Origin: Aestuariibius insulae
Lineage (GTDB): Bacteria > Pseudomonadota > Alphaproteobacteria > Rhodobacterales > Rhodobacteraceae
Assembly: GCF_040783535.2 (NCBI RefSeq)
Contig: NZ_JBFONW020000007.1
Span: 1-64,000 of the forward strand
Direction of reading: 5' to 3'
DNA: 64,000 nt
The translations under genes were made by a program, and so were the position numbers. The notes under the pieces were generated by a model. That model ran no database searches. It was not told the origin of the DNA and saw nothing but the letters and a program-made list of their open reading frames with translations. Of this stretch, positions 33,754-42,266 are shown piece after piece (within the stretch, counting starts at the first letter, position 1; each line of letters opens with the position of its first letter).

Positions 33754-35148
33754 ATGAACATCCTCACCAACCATCTGCCTACGGCAGAGCTTCAACGCAT
33801 CGATGCGGCCCATCACATGCATCCCTTCACAGGCGGGGCAGAGCTGGCCGCCAAGGGAACCCGCGTGATCACGCGCGCCGATGGCGTGATGCTGACTGAC
33901 AGCGACGGACATGAGATCCTCGACATGATGGCCGGTCTGTGGTGCGTGAATATCGGCTACGGACGGGACGAACTGGCCGACGCCGCCTCTCGCCAGATGA
34001 GGGAGCTGCCTTACTACAATACCTTTTTCCAGACCTCGCACGTACCGGTCATCGCGCTGTCCCAAAAGTTGGCCGAGCTTGCGCCCGAGCCTTTCAACAA
34101 CACGTTCTTTGCGGCCTCGGGTTCCGAGGCGAATGACACCAATATCCGCCTCGTGCGGCAATACTGGGCAGCGCTCGGCAAGCCGTCGAAAAAGGTCATC
34201 ATCAGCCGCACGAATGCCTATCATGGCTCCTCCATGGGGTCGGGATCACTGGGCGGGATGGCGCATATGCATGCCCAGGGCGGGCTGCCGATCGAAAATA
34301 TCGTCCATATCGACCAGCCGCACTGGTGGGCCGAGGGCGCGGAAATGAGCCCCGAGGAATTCGGCCTTCTGCGCGCGCGCCAGCTCGAACAGGAGATCGA
34401 CGCGCTGGGCGAGGAGAATGTCGCCGCCTTCATCGCCGAACCGATCCAAGGGGCGGGCGGTGTGATCATCCCGCCCGAGACCTACTGGCCCGAGATCCAG
34501 CGCATTTGCGATGCGCGCGAGATCCTCTTGATCGCCGACGAGGTGATCCTCGGCTTCGGGCGCACAGGCAAGTGGTTCGGCAGCGAGTATTATGGCATCC
34601 GCCCCGATATCATGACCATCGCCAAGGGCCTCTCCTCGGGCTATGCGCCAATCGGCGGCAGCCTTGTCTCCGATCACGTGGCCGAGGTGATCGGACGCTC
34701 CGATTTCAACCACGGCTATACCTATTCCGGCCATCCGGTCAGCTGCGCCGTCGCGCTGGAGAATCTGCGGATCATCGAGGAAGAGAACCTTCTGGGCCAT
34801 GTGAACGATCATGCTGCGCCCGCCCTCGCCAAGGCGATCGAGAGCTTTGCCGACCATCCGTTGATCGGCGAGGCGCGCAGCCTCGGGATGCTCGGCGCGC
34901 TGCAGTTCACGCCCGATAAATCCCGACGCGTGCCGTTCAAGGCGCCCAAGGGGACGATCGGGCAGATCGCGCGCGAGGCCTGTTTCCGCAACAACATCGT
35001 CATGCGCCATGTGGGCGACCGGATGATCGTGTCGCCCCCGCTTATCCTGACCGAGGAGCATTGCGAGATCTTCAAAGAGCGCGCGGGCAAGGCGCTTGGC
35101 GAGACCTATGCGACCGCCAAGGCAGAGGGCCTGCTCGAAGCGGCCTGA
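33754..35148 (+). CDS. Putrescine (omega-amino acid) - pyruvate aminotransferase, SpuC type
   Basis: 464 residues from ATG 33754; the earlier in-frame start has no family support. Class III PLP aminotransferase: HHMHPFT, GLWCVNIGYGRDELADAA, FFAASGSEANDTNIRLVRQYW, AYHGSSMGSGSLGG, the PLP-phosphate Asp in LLIADEVILGFGRTG, the Schiff-base Lys in IAKGLSSGYAPIGG, and GYTYSGHPVSCAVAL. It should deaminate putrescine, giving a direct alternative to the gamma-glutamyl route. The stop overlaps the next start (TGATG), coupling it to the oxidase gene. Confidence 0.9.
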   Translation: MNILTNHLPTAELQRIDAAHHMHPFTGGAELAAKGTRVITRADGVMLTDSDGHEILDMMAGLWCVNIGYGRDELADAASRQMRELPYYNTFFQTSHVPVIALSQKLAELAPEPFNNTFFAASGSEANDTNIRLVRQYWAALGKPSKKVIISRTNAYHGSSMGSGSLGGMAHMHAQGGLPIENIVHIDQPHWWAEGAEMSPEEFGLLRARQLEQEIDALGEENVAAFIAEPIQGAGGVIIPPETYWPEIQRICDAREILLIADEVILGFGRTGKWFGSEYYGIRPDIMTIAKGLSSGYAPIGGSLVSDHVAEVIGRSDFNHGYTYSGHPVSCAVALENLRIIEEENLLGHVNDHAAPALAKAIESFADHPLIGEARSLGMLGALQFTPDKSRRVPFKAPKGTIGQIAREACFRNNIVMRHVGDRMIVSPPLILTEEHCEIFKERAGKALGETYATAKAEGLLEAA

Positions 35149-36416
35149 TGGACCTTCTGACGGCCAATGACCGGCAGGGGAAGTATCCGGCCTCCTATTA
35201 TGCTGCGGTCAACACGCCTCCGCCGCCAAGGGCGCCGTTGAAGGGCAATGCGCGGGCTGACGTCGCTATCGTCGGTGGCGGCTATACTGGCCTCTCCGCC
35301 GCACTTCATCTGGCGCAGCGCGGCTATGCGGTAACGCTTCTTGAGGCGCAGCGTGTCGGTTTTGGCGCGTCGGGTCGGAATGGAGGGCAGGTCGGCACCG
35401 GCCAGCGGCGCGATCAGCTCTGGCTGGAGGAGACGGTCGGCGAGGGCGCCGCGAAGGCGCTTTGGCAGATGGGGCTCGATGCGGTGGCGCTGGTGCGGGA
35501 TCTGGCGGGACAGGCGGGCGTGCCGCTGCGGGACGGTATCCTCGAGACGGTGCATCGGCCCGGCGAGATGCGTGAGGTGCGGGACTATGTGGAGCACCTG
35601 CGCGCGCGCTACGGTTATGAGGCGGCGGAGACGGTCGAGCGCGCGGCTTTGCGCGATCTGGTCGATAGTCCGGCGTATGTCGGAGGTTACCTAGACCGCG
35701 AGGGTGCGCATCTGGATCCGCTCGCCTATGTGCTGGGTCTGGCCGGGCTGGCCGAGGCGGTAGGGGTTACGATCCATGAAGGGGCGCGCGTGACCGCCCT
35801 GACCGAGGGCCAGGTCACAACCCGGGACGGCGCCCTGACTGCCGATCACGTCATTCTCGCCTGCAACGGATATCTTGGTCAGCTCGCGCCGAAGGTGGCC
35901 GCGCGCGTCATGCCGATCAACAATTTCATCGCCGCGACCGAGCCCTTGTCCGAGCCGCCGATGCAGGACATTGCCGTTGCCGACAGCTACCATGTTATCA
36001 ACTATTTCCGCATGCAGGACGGACGGCTATTGTTCGGAGGCGGCGAGAGCTATGGCTACCACTTTCCCACCGACATCGCGAGAACGGTCCGCAAACCGCT
36101 CGAACGGATCTTTCCGCAGCTTAAGGGCGTTCCGATCAGTCATGCCTGGGGCGGTACGCTCGGGATCACGATGACGCGCATGCCGCATATCGCACGGATT
36201 GGGCCGTCGACGCTGAGCCTATCGGGCTATTCCGGTCACGGCATCGCGATGGCCACGCTCGCTGGCCAGATCGCCGCGGAGACCATCGCGGGGCAGGCCG
36301 AACGCTTTGATACGCTTGCCGCCGTTCCGACGCCGGCCTTTCCGGGCGGGGGGCGGTTGCGCCAGCCGCTTCTGGTGGTGGCGATGCTTTGGTATCAGCT
36401 GCGCGACAGGCTTTGA
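35148..36416 (+). CDS. puuB: Gamma-glutamylputrescine oxidoreductase (FAD-dependent DAO family)
   Basis: 422 residues from ATG 35148. FAD-binding GxGxxG site in VAIVGGGYTGLSAALHLAQRG near residue 40, the DAO pattern GFGASGRNGGQ, and the C-terminal FAD loop LSGYSGHGIAMATLAGQIAAE. N-terminal YPASYYAA..PPPPRAPL and MPINNFIAATEPL fit PuuB/OrdL proteins. Oxidises gamma-glutamylputrescine to the aldehyde, the second Puu step; with PuuA encoded divergently, both steps flank the importer. Its last 22 bases overlap the convergent MFS gene end. Confidence 0.9.
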   Translation: MDLLTANDRQGKYPASYYAAVNTPPPPRAPLKGNARADVAIVGGGYTGLSAALHLAQRGYAVTLLEAQRVGFGASGRNGGQVGTGQRRDQLWLEETVGEGAAKALWQMGLDAVALVRDLAGQAGVPLRDGILETVHRPGEMREVRDYVEHLRARYGYEAAETVERAALRDLVDSPAYVGGYLDREGAHLDPLAYVLGLAGLAEAVGVTIHEGARVTALTEGQVTTRDGALTADHVILACNGYLGQLAPKVAARVMPINNFIAATEPLSEPPMQDIAVADSYHVINYFRMQDGRLLFGGGESYGYHFPTDIARTVRKPLERIFPQLKGVPISHAWGGTLGITMTRMPHIARIGPSTLSLSGYSGHGIAMATLAGQIAAETIAGQAERFDTLAAVPTPAFPGGGRLRQPLLVVAMLWYQLRDRL

Positions 36417-37639
36417 GCGCGCCGCCGGGTGACGAAGACGCCCAGACAGACGACCATCAGCAATGCCGATAAGGCAAAGGGTGCGCCCGGCAGGTAAATC
36501 CCGTCGCCATCGGTGAAGGCCCAGAAGATCCGTGTCAGCACCAGCGGCGCAAAGATCATCGCCACCGATTTGCTCGAGGCGATGACCCCCTGCAACTCGC
36601 CCTGACTGTCATCGGGGACGCGGCGGCTCATCATGCCTTGCAGGGTTGGCGTGATGATTGCGCCGAGGGCTGTGAACGGCACGAAAATCAGCGCGATGAT
36701 CCCGTTGGTCAACACGGTCAGCACGAAGAAGGCGATGAAGTTGAAAGCGAGTGCGCCGATGATCGCCCGATGCTCGCCGAAGCGCGGAATGATCCAGCGG
36801 ATGAGCCCGCCCTGCACGACGGCCATCGCGATGCCGAAGGCGCCGAGCGAGAGGCCGACCATGCCGCTGTCCCAGCCGAACGCGGCCTGTCCGTAATAGG
36901 CCCAGGTTGCGGGATAGACGATGAAGGCGAATTCATAGAGGAAGACGAGTATTAGCAGCCGCGTGATTTCGGGCAGTTTTGATAAGGCCGCGAAGGATCC
37001 GAACGGATTGGCGCGGCGCCAAGTAAAGGCGCGCCGCGTCCTGTCTGTCACGGTTTCGGGTAGGACGAAGAAGCCGAAGACGAGGTTGATCGCCGCCAGC
37101 GCGGCGGCGGCATAGAACGGCGCACGCGTGCCGTATTCGCCCAGTAGACCGCCGATTACCGGACCGAAGACGAAACCCACGCCGAAGGCTGCGCCGACCA
37201 GACCGAAATTGGCTGATTTCTTCTCGGGCGGTGAGATATCCGCGATATAGGCCGAGGCCGTCGATTGTGTGGCTGCTGTTATGCCGCCGACCATCCGCGC
37301 GAGGATCAGCACCCATAAGAGCCCAGTCGTCGCCATGACAAGGTAGTCCGCCGCCATGACGGCCAGAGACACCAGCAGGACCGGCCGCCGTCCGTAGCGG
37401 TCCGACAGGGATCCCAGCGTCGGTCCGAAGAAGAACTGCATGACAGCGAACAGTGTCGTCAGGATGCCGCCCCAGATCGCCGCCTCGCCCAGCGTGCCGC
37501 CGTCGATCTCTGTCAGCAGGTCGGGCATTACGGGGATGATCAGGCCGATCCCCATCGCATCGATCATGAGCGTGATGATGATGAAGAGAAACGCCTTGCG
37601 GGACGCGGCAGGTGGAGCAGGGGCGGCGGCCTCGCTCAC
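36395..37639 (-). CDS. MFS transporter, TetA/multidrug-efflux type (TCR)
   Basis: 414 residues, twelve hydrophobic segments. MFS motif A in the 2-3 loop is GSLSDRYGRRPVLLVSL, and motif C-like GAAFGVGFVFGPVIGGLLGE is present in segment 5, the mark of drug/H+ antiporters (TetA family). A Lys/Arg-rich central loop (TDRTRRAFTWRR) separates the halves. The substrate is not readable. It is the last gene of a run of five with 4-base overlaps, so it probably belongs to the same message. Confidence 0.88.
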   Translation of the reverse strand: MSEAAAPAPPAASRKAFLFIIITLMIDAMGIGLIIPVMPDLLTEIDGGTLGEAAIWGGILTTLFAVMQFFFGPTLGSLSDRYGRRPVLLVSLAVMAADYLVMATTGLLWVLILARMVGGITAATQSTASAYIADISPPEKKSANFGLVGAAFGVGFVFGPVIGGLLGEYGTRAPFYAAAALAAINLVFGFFVLPETVTDRTRRAFTWRRANPFGSFAALSKLPEITRLLILVFLYEFAFIVYPATWAYYGQAAFGWDSGMVGLSLGAFGIAMAVVQGGLIRWIIPRFGEHRAIIGALAFNFIAFFVLTVLTNGIIALIFVPFTALGAIITPTLQGMMSRRVPDDSQGELQGVIASSKSVAMIFAPLVLTRIFWAFTDGDGIYLPGAPFALSALLMVVCLGVFVTRRRAQSLSRS

Positions 37640-38829
37640 GAGGCGTTGAACCTCAGATGCGCCATGATCTGCCCGTGATCGGACGCGAGCTTGTTGTAAG
37701 GCGCTTCCGGGTGGCTGCCGTCGGTGAGGTGATCGTTCAGCACGCTGAAATACTCCATCTCGCCGATCCGGTTCTCGTAATCTGGATGGAAATGGCGGCT
37801 CAGATAGATCTGGTCGATGCTCTCGAACTCCCCTCCGAAGGCCGCGGTATAGACCATGTCGCGCAGCGATTTGCGCACAAAGAGCTTCTCCGCCGAATGC
37901 AGCCGGACGGCTTCGATATCCTCGGTGATTTGCTCGTTCTCTTCGTCGGAGTAGCGGTCGTTGCGCCGCTCCGCATCGTGGCGGCGCATCCAGGCGTAGT
38001 TTTTGAACGGGGTCTCTCCAGCGATGATCTCGCTGCTGACCGCTGCCTCTCCATCATTGAAGTCGCCCAGTACGATGACCGGCTCGCTGCGGCCCAGACT
38101 GGTCAGGACGGCGCGTCGGAGCATCCAGGCCTCTGCCATCCGGCGCAGGCCAGCGCGCAGCGACCCAAGAGCGCGGGCGGCCGGGTTGTATCTCGTTAAA
38201 TCGACAGCAGGGGCGAAGGGTGCGCCCGGCGGGCGGTCGTATTCGCCCAGTTTGGACTTGAGGTGGCAATTGAAGACCGTGACGATTTGATTGCCGATGG
38301 GGATCCGCGCCTTGAGAACCGGCCGGGACAGGCGGCTGAGCCGGTAGCTGCCGGATGGCTCTCCGTCCAGATCACGAAAACCAATTTCGACCGGGGGATC
38401 GAGAACCTGCAGCACCTCAGGCGGCTCTGCGAAGCCGAAGCGCGAGAGGATCGCGAGGCCCGGTCTGCGCTGGCCCGGCTCTCCATCATTGGCATTCGGA
38501 GCGAAGACCAGCTCTGCTTTGTCATAGCCTTGGAAGGCAAGTTTGCGAAAGATCGCCTTTTTGGCGTAGCGCTTTGACGGGTCCGGAACGTTCGCCGCAT
38601 TGGCCAAGGCGCCGCGCCGGTTGGTTTCGGCCACTACCGCGCGCAAGGTGTCCTCTTCGAAGATCTCCTGAAAGCCCACAACATCGGCATCCATTGTCAG
38701 CAGCTGGTCTGCGAGCCAGTCCTGCTTCCAGGCGTATTCTTCGGGCGTGTAGCTTTCGAAACGGTAATACTCTTTGTCCGGGCCGATCAGGTTCTTGACG
38801 TTGAAGCTGGCGACCGTGGCGAGCGTCAT
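37636..38829 (-). CDS. Endonuclease/exonuclease/phosphatase (EEP) family hydrolase
   Basis: 397 residues. EEP fold with ASFNVKNL (metal Asn), DVVGFQEIFEED (Glu metal ligand), VFNCHLKSKL (catalytic His), VIVLGDFNDGEAA (Asp-Asn pair), and SDHGQIMAHL (final Asp-His). Family members cut nucleic acids, phosphoinositides or sphingomyelin. No signal peptide, so cytoplasmic. Overlaps both neighbours by four bases. The substrate cannot be assigned; the neighbours are metabolic enzymes. Confidence 0.85.
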   Translation of the reverse strand: MTLATVASFNVKNLIGPDKEYYRFESYTPEEYAWKQDWLADQLLTMDADVVGFQEIFEEDTLRAVVAETNRRGALANAANVPDPSKRYAKKAIFRKLAFQGYDKAELVFAPNANDGEPGQRRPGLAILSRFGFAEPPEVLQVLDPPVEIGFRDLDGEPSGSYRLSRLSRPVLKARIPIGNQIVTVFNCHLKSKLGEYDRPPGAPFAPAVDLTRYNPAARALGSLRAGLRRMAEAWMLRRAVLTSLGRSEPVIVLGDFNDGEAAVSSEIIAGETPFKNYAWMRRHDAERRNDRYSDEENEQITEDIEAVRLHSAEKLFVRKSLRDMVYTAAFGGEFESIDQIYLSRHFHPDYENRIGEMEYFSVLNDHLTDGSHPEAPYNKLASDHGQIMAHLRFNAS

Positions 38830-39806
38830 GCCGTATCTCCATGCTCGGTGATCGCGCGGGCGAAGATATCGGCGTCGACATTGCCGCCTGAGGCGATGGC
38901 GATAACATCCTTGCCGTCGCTCTCGCCCGGATGAAAGAGAGCCGCCGCGACAGCCACCGCGCCGCCGGGTTCGAGCACCATGTTCAAATGCCGAAAGACG
39001 AGCGCCATTGCGCGCAAAGCCTCTTCGTCAGTGACCACGATGCCGGGGCCGCAGAGGCGTTTGATGATCGGGAAGGTGATGTCGCCTGGCTGCGGCGTCA
39101 GGATCGCATCACAAAGCGAGCCGGAGCTTTTGTCGTTCCGCTGGATCTCTCCCGCCTCGAGAGACCGGGTCACATCGTCGAACCCCTCAGGCTCGACCGG
39201 ACGCGGTTTGAGGCCCGGCGCCTCTGCTTCAAGCGCGAGTGCGATGCCCGAGGTAAGCCCGCCGCCGCCGCAGCAGATCAAGACATCCGCGACCTCCACC
39301 CCGGCCGCCTTGGCCTGTTTCGCGATTTCGAGCCCGCATGTCCCCTGACCGGCGATCACCTGCGGCTCGTCATAGGGCTGGATCAGCGTCAGTCCCTGTT
39401 CTTCGGACAGCTTGCGGCCCAGCTCCTCGCGCTTTTCGTCGTCGCGGTCGTATAGCTGGATATCCGCTCCGAGCCATTGCGTGTTGCGGATTTTGGCCTG
39501 TGGGGCGTCCTTGGGCATCACGATCGTCGCTGGCGCCTCGTGGGCGGCTGCCGCCATTGCGATGCCTTGGGCATGATTGCCCGAGGAGAAGGCGATGACG
39601 CCTTTACTGCGCGCCTCTGCGCCTAAGGCTGACAAGGCGGACCAGCCGCCGCGGAATTTGAAGGATCCGGTATGCTGCAGGTTCTCTGCCTTGATCAACA
39701 CACGTCGCCCAGCGATTTCATCAAGTTGCGGCGCGGAGAGAAGCGGCGTGCGGCGCACATAGCCGTTCAGACGTTGGTCGGCGGCGCGGATCATCTCGTA
39801 ATTCAT
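38826..39806 (-). CDS. Threonine/serine dehydratase-like PLP enzyme
   Basis: 326 residues. Fold type II PLP: Schiff-base Lys in NLQHTGSFKFRGGWSAL, FSSGNHAQGIAMAA (PLP ring contact), the glycine loop ICCGGGGLTSG binding phosphate, and IASGGNVDADIF near the end. It lacks a C-terminal ACT domain, so it resembles catabolic threonine dehydratase, serine racemase or hydroxyaspartate dehydratase rather than IlvA. Overlaps both neighbours by four bases. GGAACTGTC-type ribosome site is weak; translation is probably coupled. Confidence 0.87.
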   Translation of the reverse strand: MNYEMIRAADQRLNGYVRRTPLLSAPQLDEIAGRRVLIKAENLQHTGSFKFRGGWSALSALGAEARSKGVIAFSSGNHAQGIAMAAAAHEAPATIVMPKDAPQAKIRNTQWLGADIQLYDRDDEKREELGRKLSEEQGLTLIQPYDEPQVIAGQGTCGLEIAKQAKAAGVEVADVLICCGGGGLTSGIALALEAEAPGLKPRPVEPEGFDDVTRSLEAGEIQRNDKSSGSLCDAILTPQPGDITFPIIKRLCGPGIVVTDEEALRAMALVFRHLNMVLEPGGAVAVAAALFHPGESDGKDVIAIASGGNVDADIFARAITEHGDTA

Positions 39807-40636
39807 GACAGTCCTTTCAAAAAATCTTCAATCAATCGGAGGGATTCGAGTTCGTCGAGGAACGGGACATGACCCCGATCCGCGACCTCGGCAAACAGCA
39901 TATCGGGTCTGCGCTTGCGCATTTCGGCCACCGTCTCTGGGGAGAGCAAATCCGAATTTTCGCCCCGGATCAGTGCCAGCGGCAGACCGTCCAGCGCATC
40001 AAAGAGCGGCCAGAGATCCGGTGTCTCACCGGTCGCCGACTGCGCGATTACCGCATCGCGCAGCTTGGGATCGTAGCGCAGCTCCAACCCGTCGGGCCCT
40101 TCTTTCCACCAAAGCTGCGCGCGCTCTTTCCATTGGGCGCGGCTGACGCCGGGAAAACCGCCAGCCATCGATAGCTCGAGCGCGCGCGCCGCCTGATCGT
40201 AATCGGCGAAACCGGGCGGGCGGCCGAGATAGGTCATGATGAAGTCGATGCCGGCGGGTTCGATTACGGGGCCGATATCGTTGAGCATCACGCCCAGCAG
40301 TCGCTCCTTCGCGCTGGCCGCCAGCAGCATCGAGATGAGACCGCCGCGCGAGGTTCCGAGGATCGCGGCCCGCTTGATATCCAAATGATCGAGGAGCGCG
40401 AGCGCGTCTTGCGCCTCTTGAGCCAGTGAGTAGGTCGCGGGGTCGGCGAAGTCCGACAATCCGCGTCCGCGGTAGTCCATCCGGATGATCCGGGCGTGAT
40501 CGGCAAACCGCTCTGTCACCGGATCGAAGTCGCGCATGTTCCGCGTCAGCCCCGCCAGACAGAGGAGAGGTATGCCGGTCCCTATCATATCATAGGCAAG
40601 GCTTGTGCCATCGGCTGCGGTGAATTGCTCGGTCAT
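39803..40636 (-). CDS. Alpha/beta-fold hydrolase
   Basis: 277 residues. Fold features: oxyanion region IPLLCLAGLTRN, RIIRMDYRGRGLSDF, nucleophile elbow AILGTSRGGLIS (Ser), acid in LIRGENSDLLS (Asp), base in VADRGHVPFLDE (His). Similar to 3-oxoadipate enol-lactonase and haloalkane-dehalogenase-like esterases. Cytoplasmic. Part of the 4-base-overlap run between the HAD gene and the dehydratase gene. Substrate unknown. Confidence 0.87.
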   Translation of the reverse strand: MTEQFTAADGTSLAYDMIGTGIPLLCLAGLTRNMRDFDPVTERFADHARIIRMDYRGRGLSDFADPATYSLAQEAQDALALLDHLDIKRAAILGTSRGGLISMLLAASAKERLLGVMLNDIGPVIEPAGIDFIMTYLGRPPGFADYDQAARALELSMAGGFPGVSRAQWKERAQLWWKEGPDGLELRYDPKLRDAVIAQSATGETPDLWPLFDALDGLPLALIRGENSDLLSPETVAEMRKRRPDMLFAEVADRGHVPFLDELESLRLIEDFLKGLS

Positions 40637-41319
40637 AGCCGCCGCGCCAGATCAGGGATGCCGCTCAGGTCCGTCATAATCTCGTCCGGTTTTGCGTAAA
40701 GGCGGTCCACCGGTTCGCCCGCGCGATTTACCCAGACGGTGCGGAACCCGTATCCTGCCGCTCCGGCGGCGTCCCATCCGTTGGACGAGACGAAGAGAAC
40801 ATTGTCCGCCGCGCAGCCGAACCGGGTGCCGACCATGTCGTAGACCCGGTCATGGGGCTTAAACACGCCGACCTCTTCGACGGAAAGAACCGCGTCGAGC
40901 TGGTCTTCAATCCCAGCGGAGGCCACGGCGCTTGCCAGCATATCCGGTGAGCCGTTCGACAGGATACCGGTCTGAAAACCGTCGCGTTTCAGCGTTTGCA
41001 GCATCGTCGGGACCTCTGGATAGGCCGTCAGTTCACGGTAGAGGGCGAGCAATCGGCTCCGAAGAGCCGCATCGGTCAACTGCGCTCGCTGGAGCGCCCA
41101 GTCGAGGCCATCCGCCGTGATCTGCCAGAAATCACAGTGCCGTCCGGCGACAGCCCGGAGCCAAGTGTATTGTAGCTGCTTGAGCCGCCAATTCTCCGCG
41201 ATCTGCGGCCAGAGGTCAGCCAATTGTGGAAAGTCAGGTTCCGCCGCAGCCTCGCGCGCGGCAGCGGCCACGTCGAACAGGGTGCCATAGGCATCGAAGA
41301 TACAAACTTGGACGGTCAT
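40633..41319 (-). CDS. HAD-superfamily (S)-2-haloacid dehalogenase-like enzyme
   Basis: 228 residues from ATG 41319. HAD core: nucleophile Asp in CIFDAYGTLFD, then LSNGSPDML (motif II Ser), VGVFKPHDRVYDMV (motif III Lys), FVSSNGWDAAGA (motif IV). The last motif with S-S-N-x-W-D and the DAYGT motif are the L-2-haloacid dehalogenase type II signature. First gene of the five-gene run; divergent from the diguanylate cyclase. In many bacteria such proteins act on natural 2-halo or phosphoglycolate-like acids; the real substrate is unknown. Confidence 0.88.
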   Translation of the reverse strand: MTVQVCIFDAYGTLFDVAAAAREAAAEPDFPQLADLWPQIAENWRLKQLQYTWLRAVAGRHCDFWQITADGLDWALQRAQLTDAALRSRLLALYRELTAYPEVPTMLQTLKRDGFQTGILSNGSPDMLASAVASAGIEDQLDAVLSVEEVGVFKPHDRVYDMVGTRFGCAADNVLFVSSNGWDAAGAAGYGFRTVWVNRAGEPVDRLYAKPDEIMTDLSGIPDLARRL

Positions 41320-41439
41320 GGGTTCTCCCGGCGGTCGGGCCGAGACTGACATTGGCGCCGCTTAGTGGAAAGACCAAAGAGAAAGATCGCATCTTAGCTA
41401 TCTTGCAGCCGTGCGGAAACGATTTCTAAAGGACGATTC

Positions 41440-41469
41440 ATGAAGGTGTCTTGGCGCAAGAGGACCTAG
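41440..41469 (+). CDS. Nine-codon leader reading frame before the GGDEF gene
   Basis: ATG-AAG-GTG-TCT-TGG-CGC-AAG-AGG-ACC-TAG encodes MKVSWRKRT. AAAGGA lies five bases upstream, and the TAG is followed directly by the ATG of the diguanylate cyclase gene (TAGATG). The cyclase ribosome site AGAGG lies inside this frame, so its translation could affect that of the cyclase. It may be chance; conservation is not testable here. Confidence 0.35.
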   Translation: MKVSWRKRT

Positions 41470-42243
41470 ATGCTGAACCGGATCTTCAATCTATTGGCCG
41501 TACATTCGCTTAGTGAGGGGGTGTTGAAAGGCACGCTTATTATGATGCTTGCGATCGTATTGCATTTTGCGGTCGATTACGGGCTGGACGGTCACCTTTG
41601 GATGCCGCCCGTCGATCTGGCATTGACGACGGTTCTTGTGGGCTCGCCTTTTCTGGTTCTCATGTTGACTGCGCTCGCCCATTTCAAACGGTTGGAGCTT
41701 CGATTTTTCAATCTGTCGCGAACCGATCCCCTGACCGGACTTCCCAACCGTCAGGCCTTTTTCGACGAGGCTGCCAATAGGCTGGAGCAAGCGAGGGGCG
41801 GTGCTGTTCTTTTGGTCGATGTCGATCATTTCAAGCAAATCAATGATACTTATGGACATAGCACGGGTGATCACTGTTTGACGGTTGTGGCCGATCACCT
41901 GCGCGCAATGACGCGAGCCGACGATCTTGTCGCGCGGATCGGAGGAGAGGAATTTGCCTTTTATTTCCCCGCGCTAAGCGCTCAGGCAATGCACTCGATC
42001 GAGGAAAGACTTTGCAAGACGCTCGATATCCAGCTTGCCGATATGATGGATCCGATAAAGATCACTGTCTCCGCCGGGGCCGTCATGGTGGCCAGCGGGC
42101 AGGAGATCGAGACTTTGCTCGCACGTGCCGACGAGGCGCTCTATCGCGCGAAACGGTCCGGTCGCGCTCGCCTGAGGATGTGGTCAGATTGCCAAAACGA
42201 TCCGCGTCAGCATGGCGTGCTCACGGTCAATTCGGCAGCCTGA
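41470..42243 (+). CDS. Membrane-anchored diguanylate cyclase (GGDEF)
   Basis: 257 residues. Two membrane segments in the first 70 residues (LIMMLAIVLHFAVDYG; LALTTVLVGSPFLVLMLTALA), then a GGDEF domain: LSRTDPLTGLPNRQAFFDEA, LVDVDHFKQINDTYGHSTGD, and active site RIGGEEFAFYF, with allosteric I-site RADD five residues before GGEEF. It makes cyclic di-GMP from two GTP. The intact A- and I-sites suggest an active, product-inhibited enzyme. No separate input domain is visible other than the membrane part. Confidence 0.92.
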   Translation: MLNRIFNLLAVHSLSEGVLKGTLIMMLAIVLHFAVDYGLDGHLWMPPVDLALTTVLVGSPFLVLMLTALAHFKRLELRFFNLSRTDPLTGLPNRQAFFDEAANRLEQARGGAVLLVDVDHFKQINDTYGHSTGDHCLTVVADHLRAMTRADDLVARIGGEEFAFYFPALSAQAMHSIEERLCKTLDIQLADMMDPIKITVSAGAVMVASGQEIETLLARADEALYRAKRSGRARLRMWSDCQNDPRQHGVLTVNSAA

Positions 42244-42266
42244 CGAGCTTCGCAGCGGAACGTTTT

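Noticed and set aside
36395..36416. Convergent gene-end overlap (also at 28294-28312 and 48082-48085) as possible frameshift errors.
   Set aside because: All six proteins have normal C-termini; short tail-to-tail overlaps are common in compact genomes.
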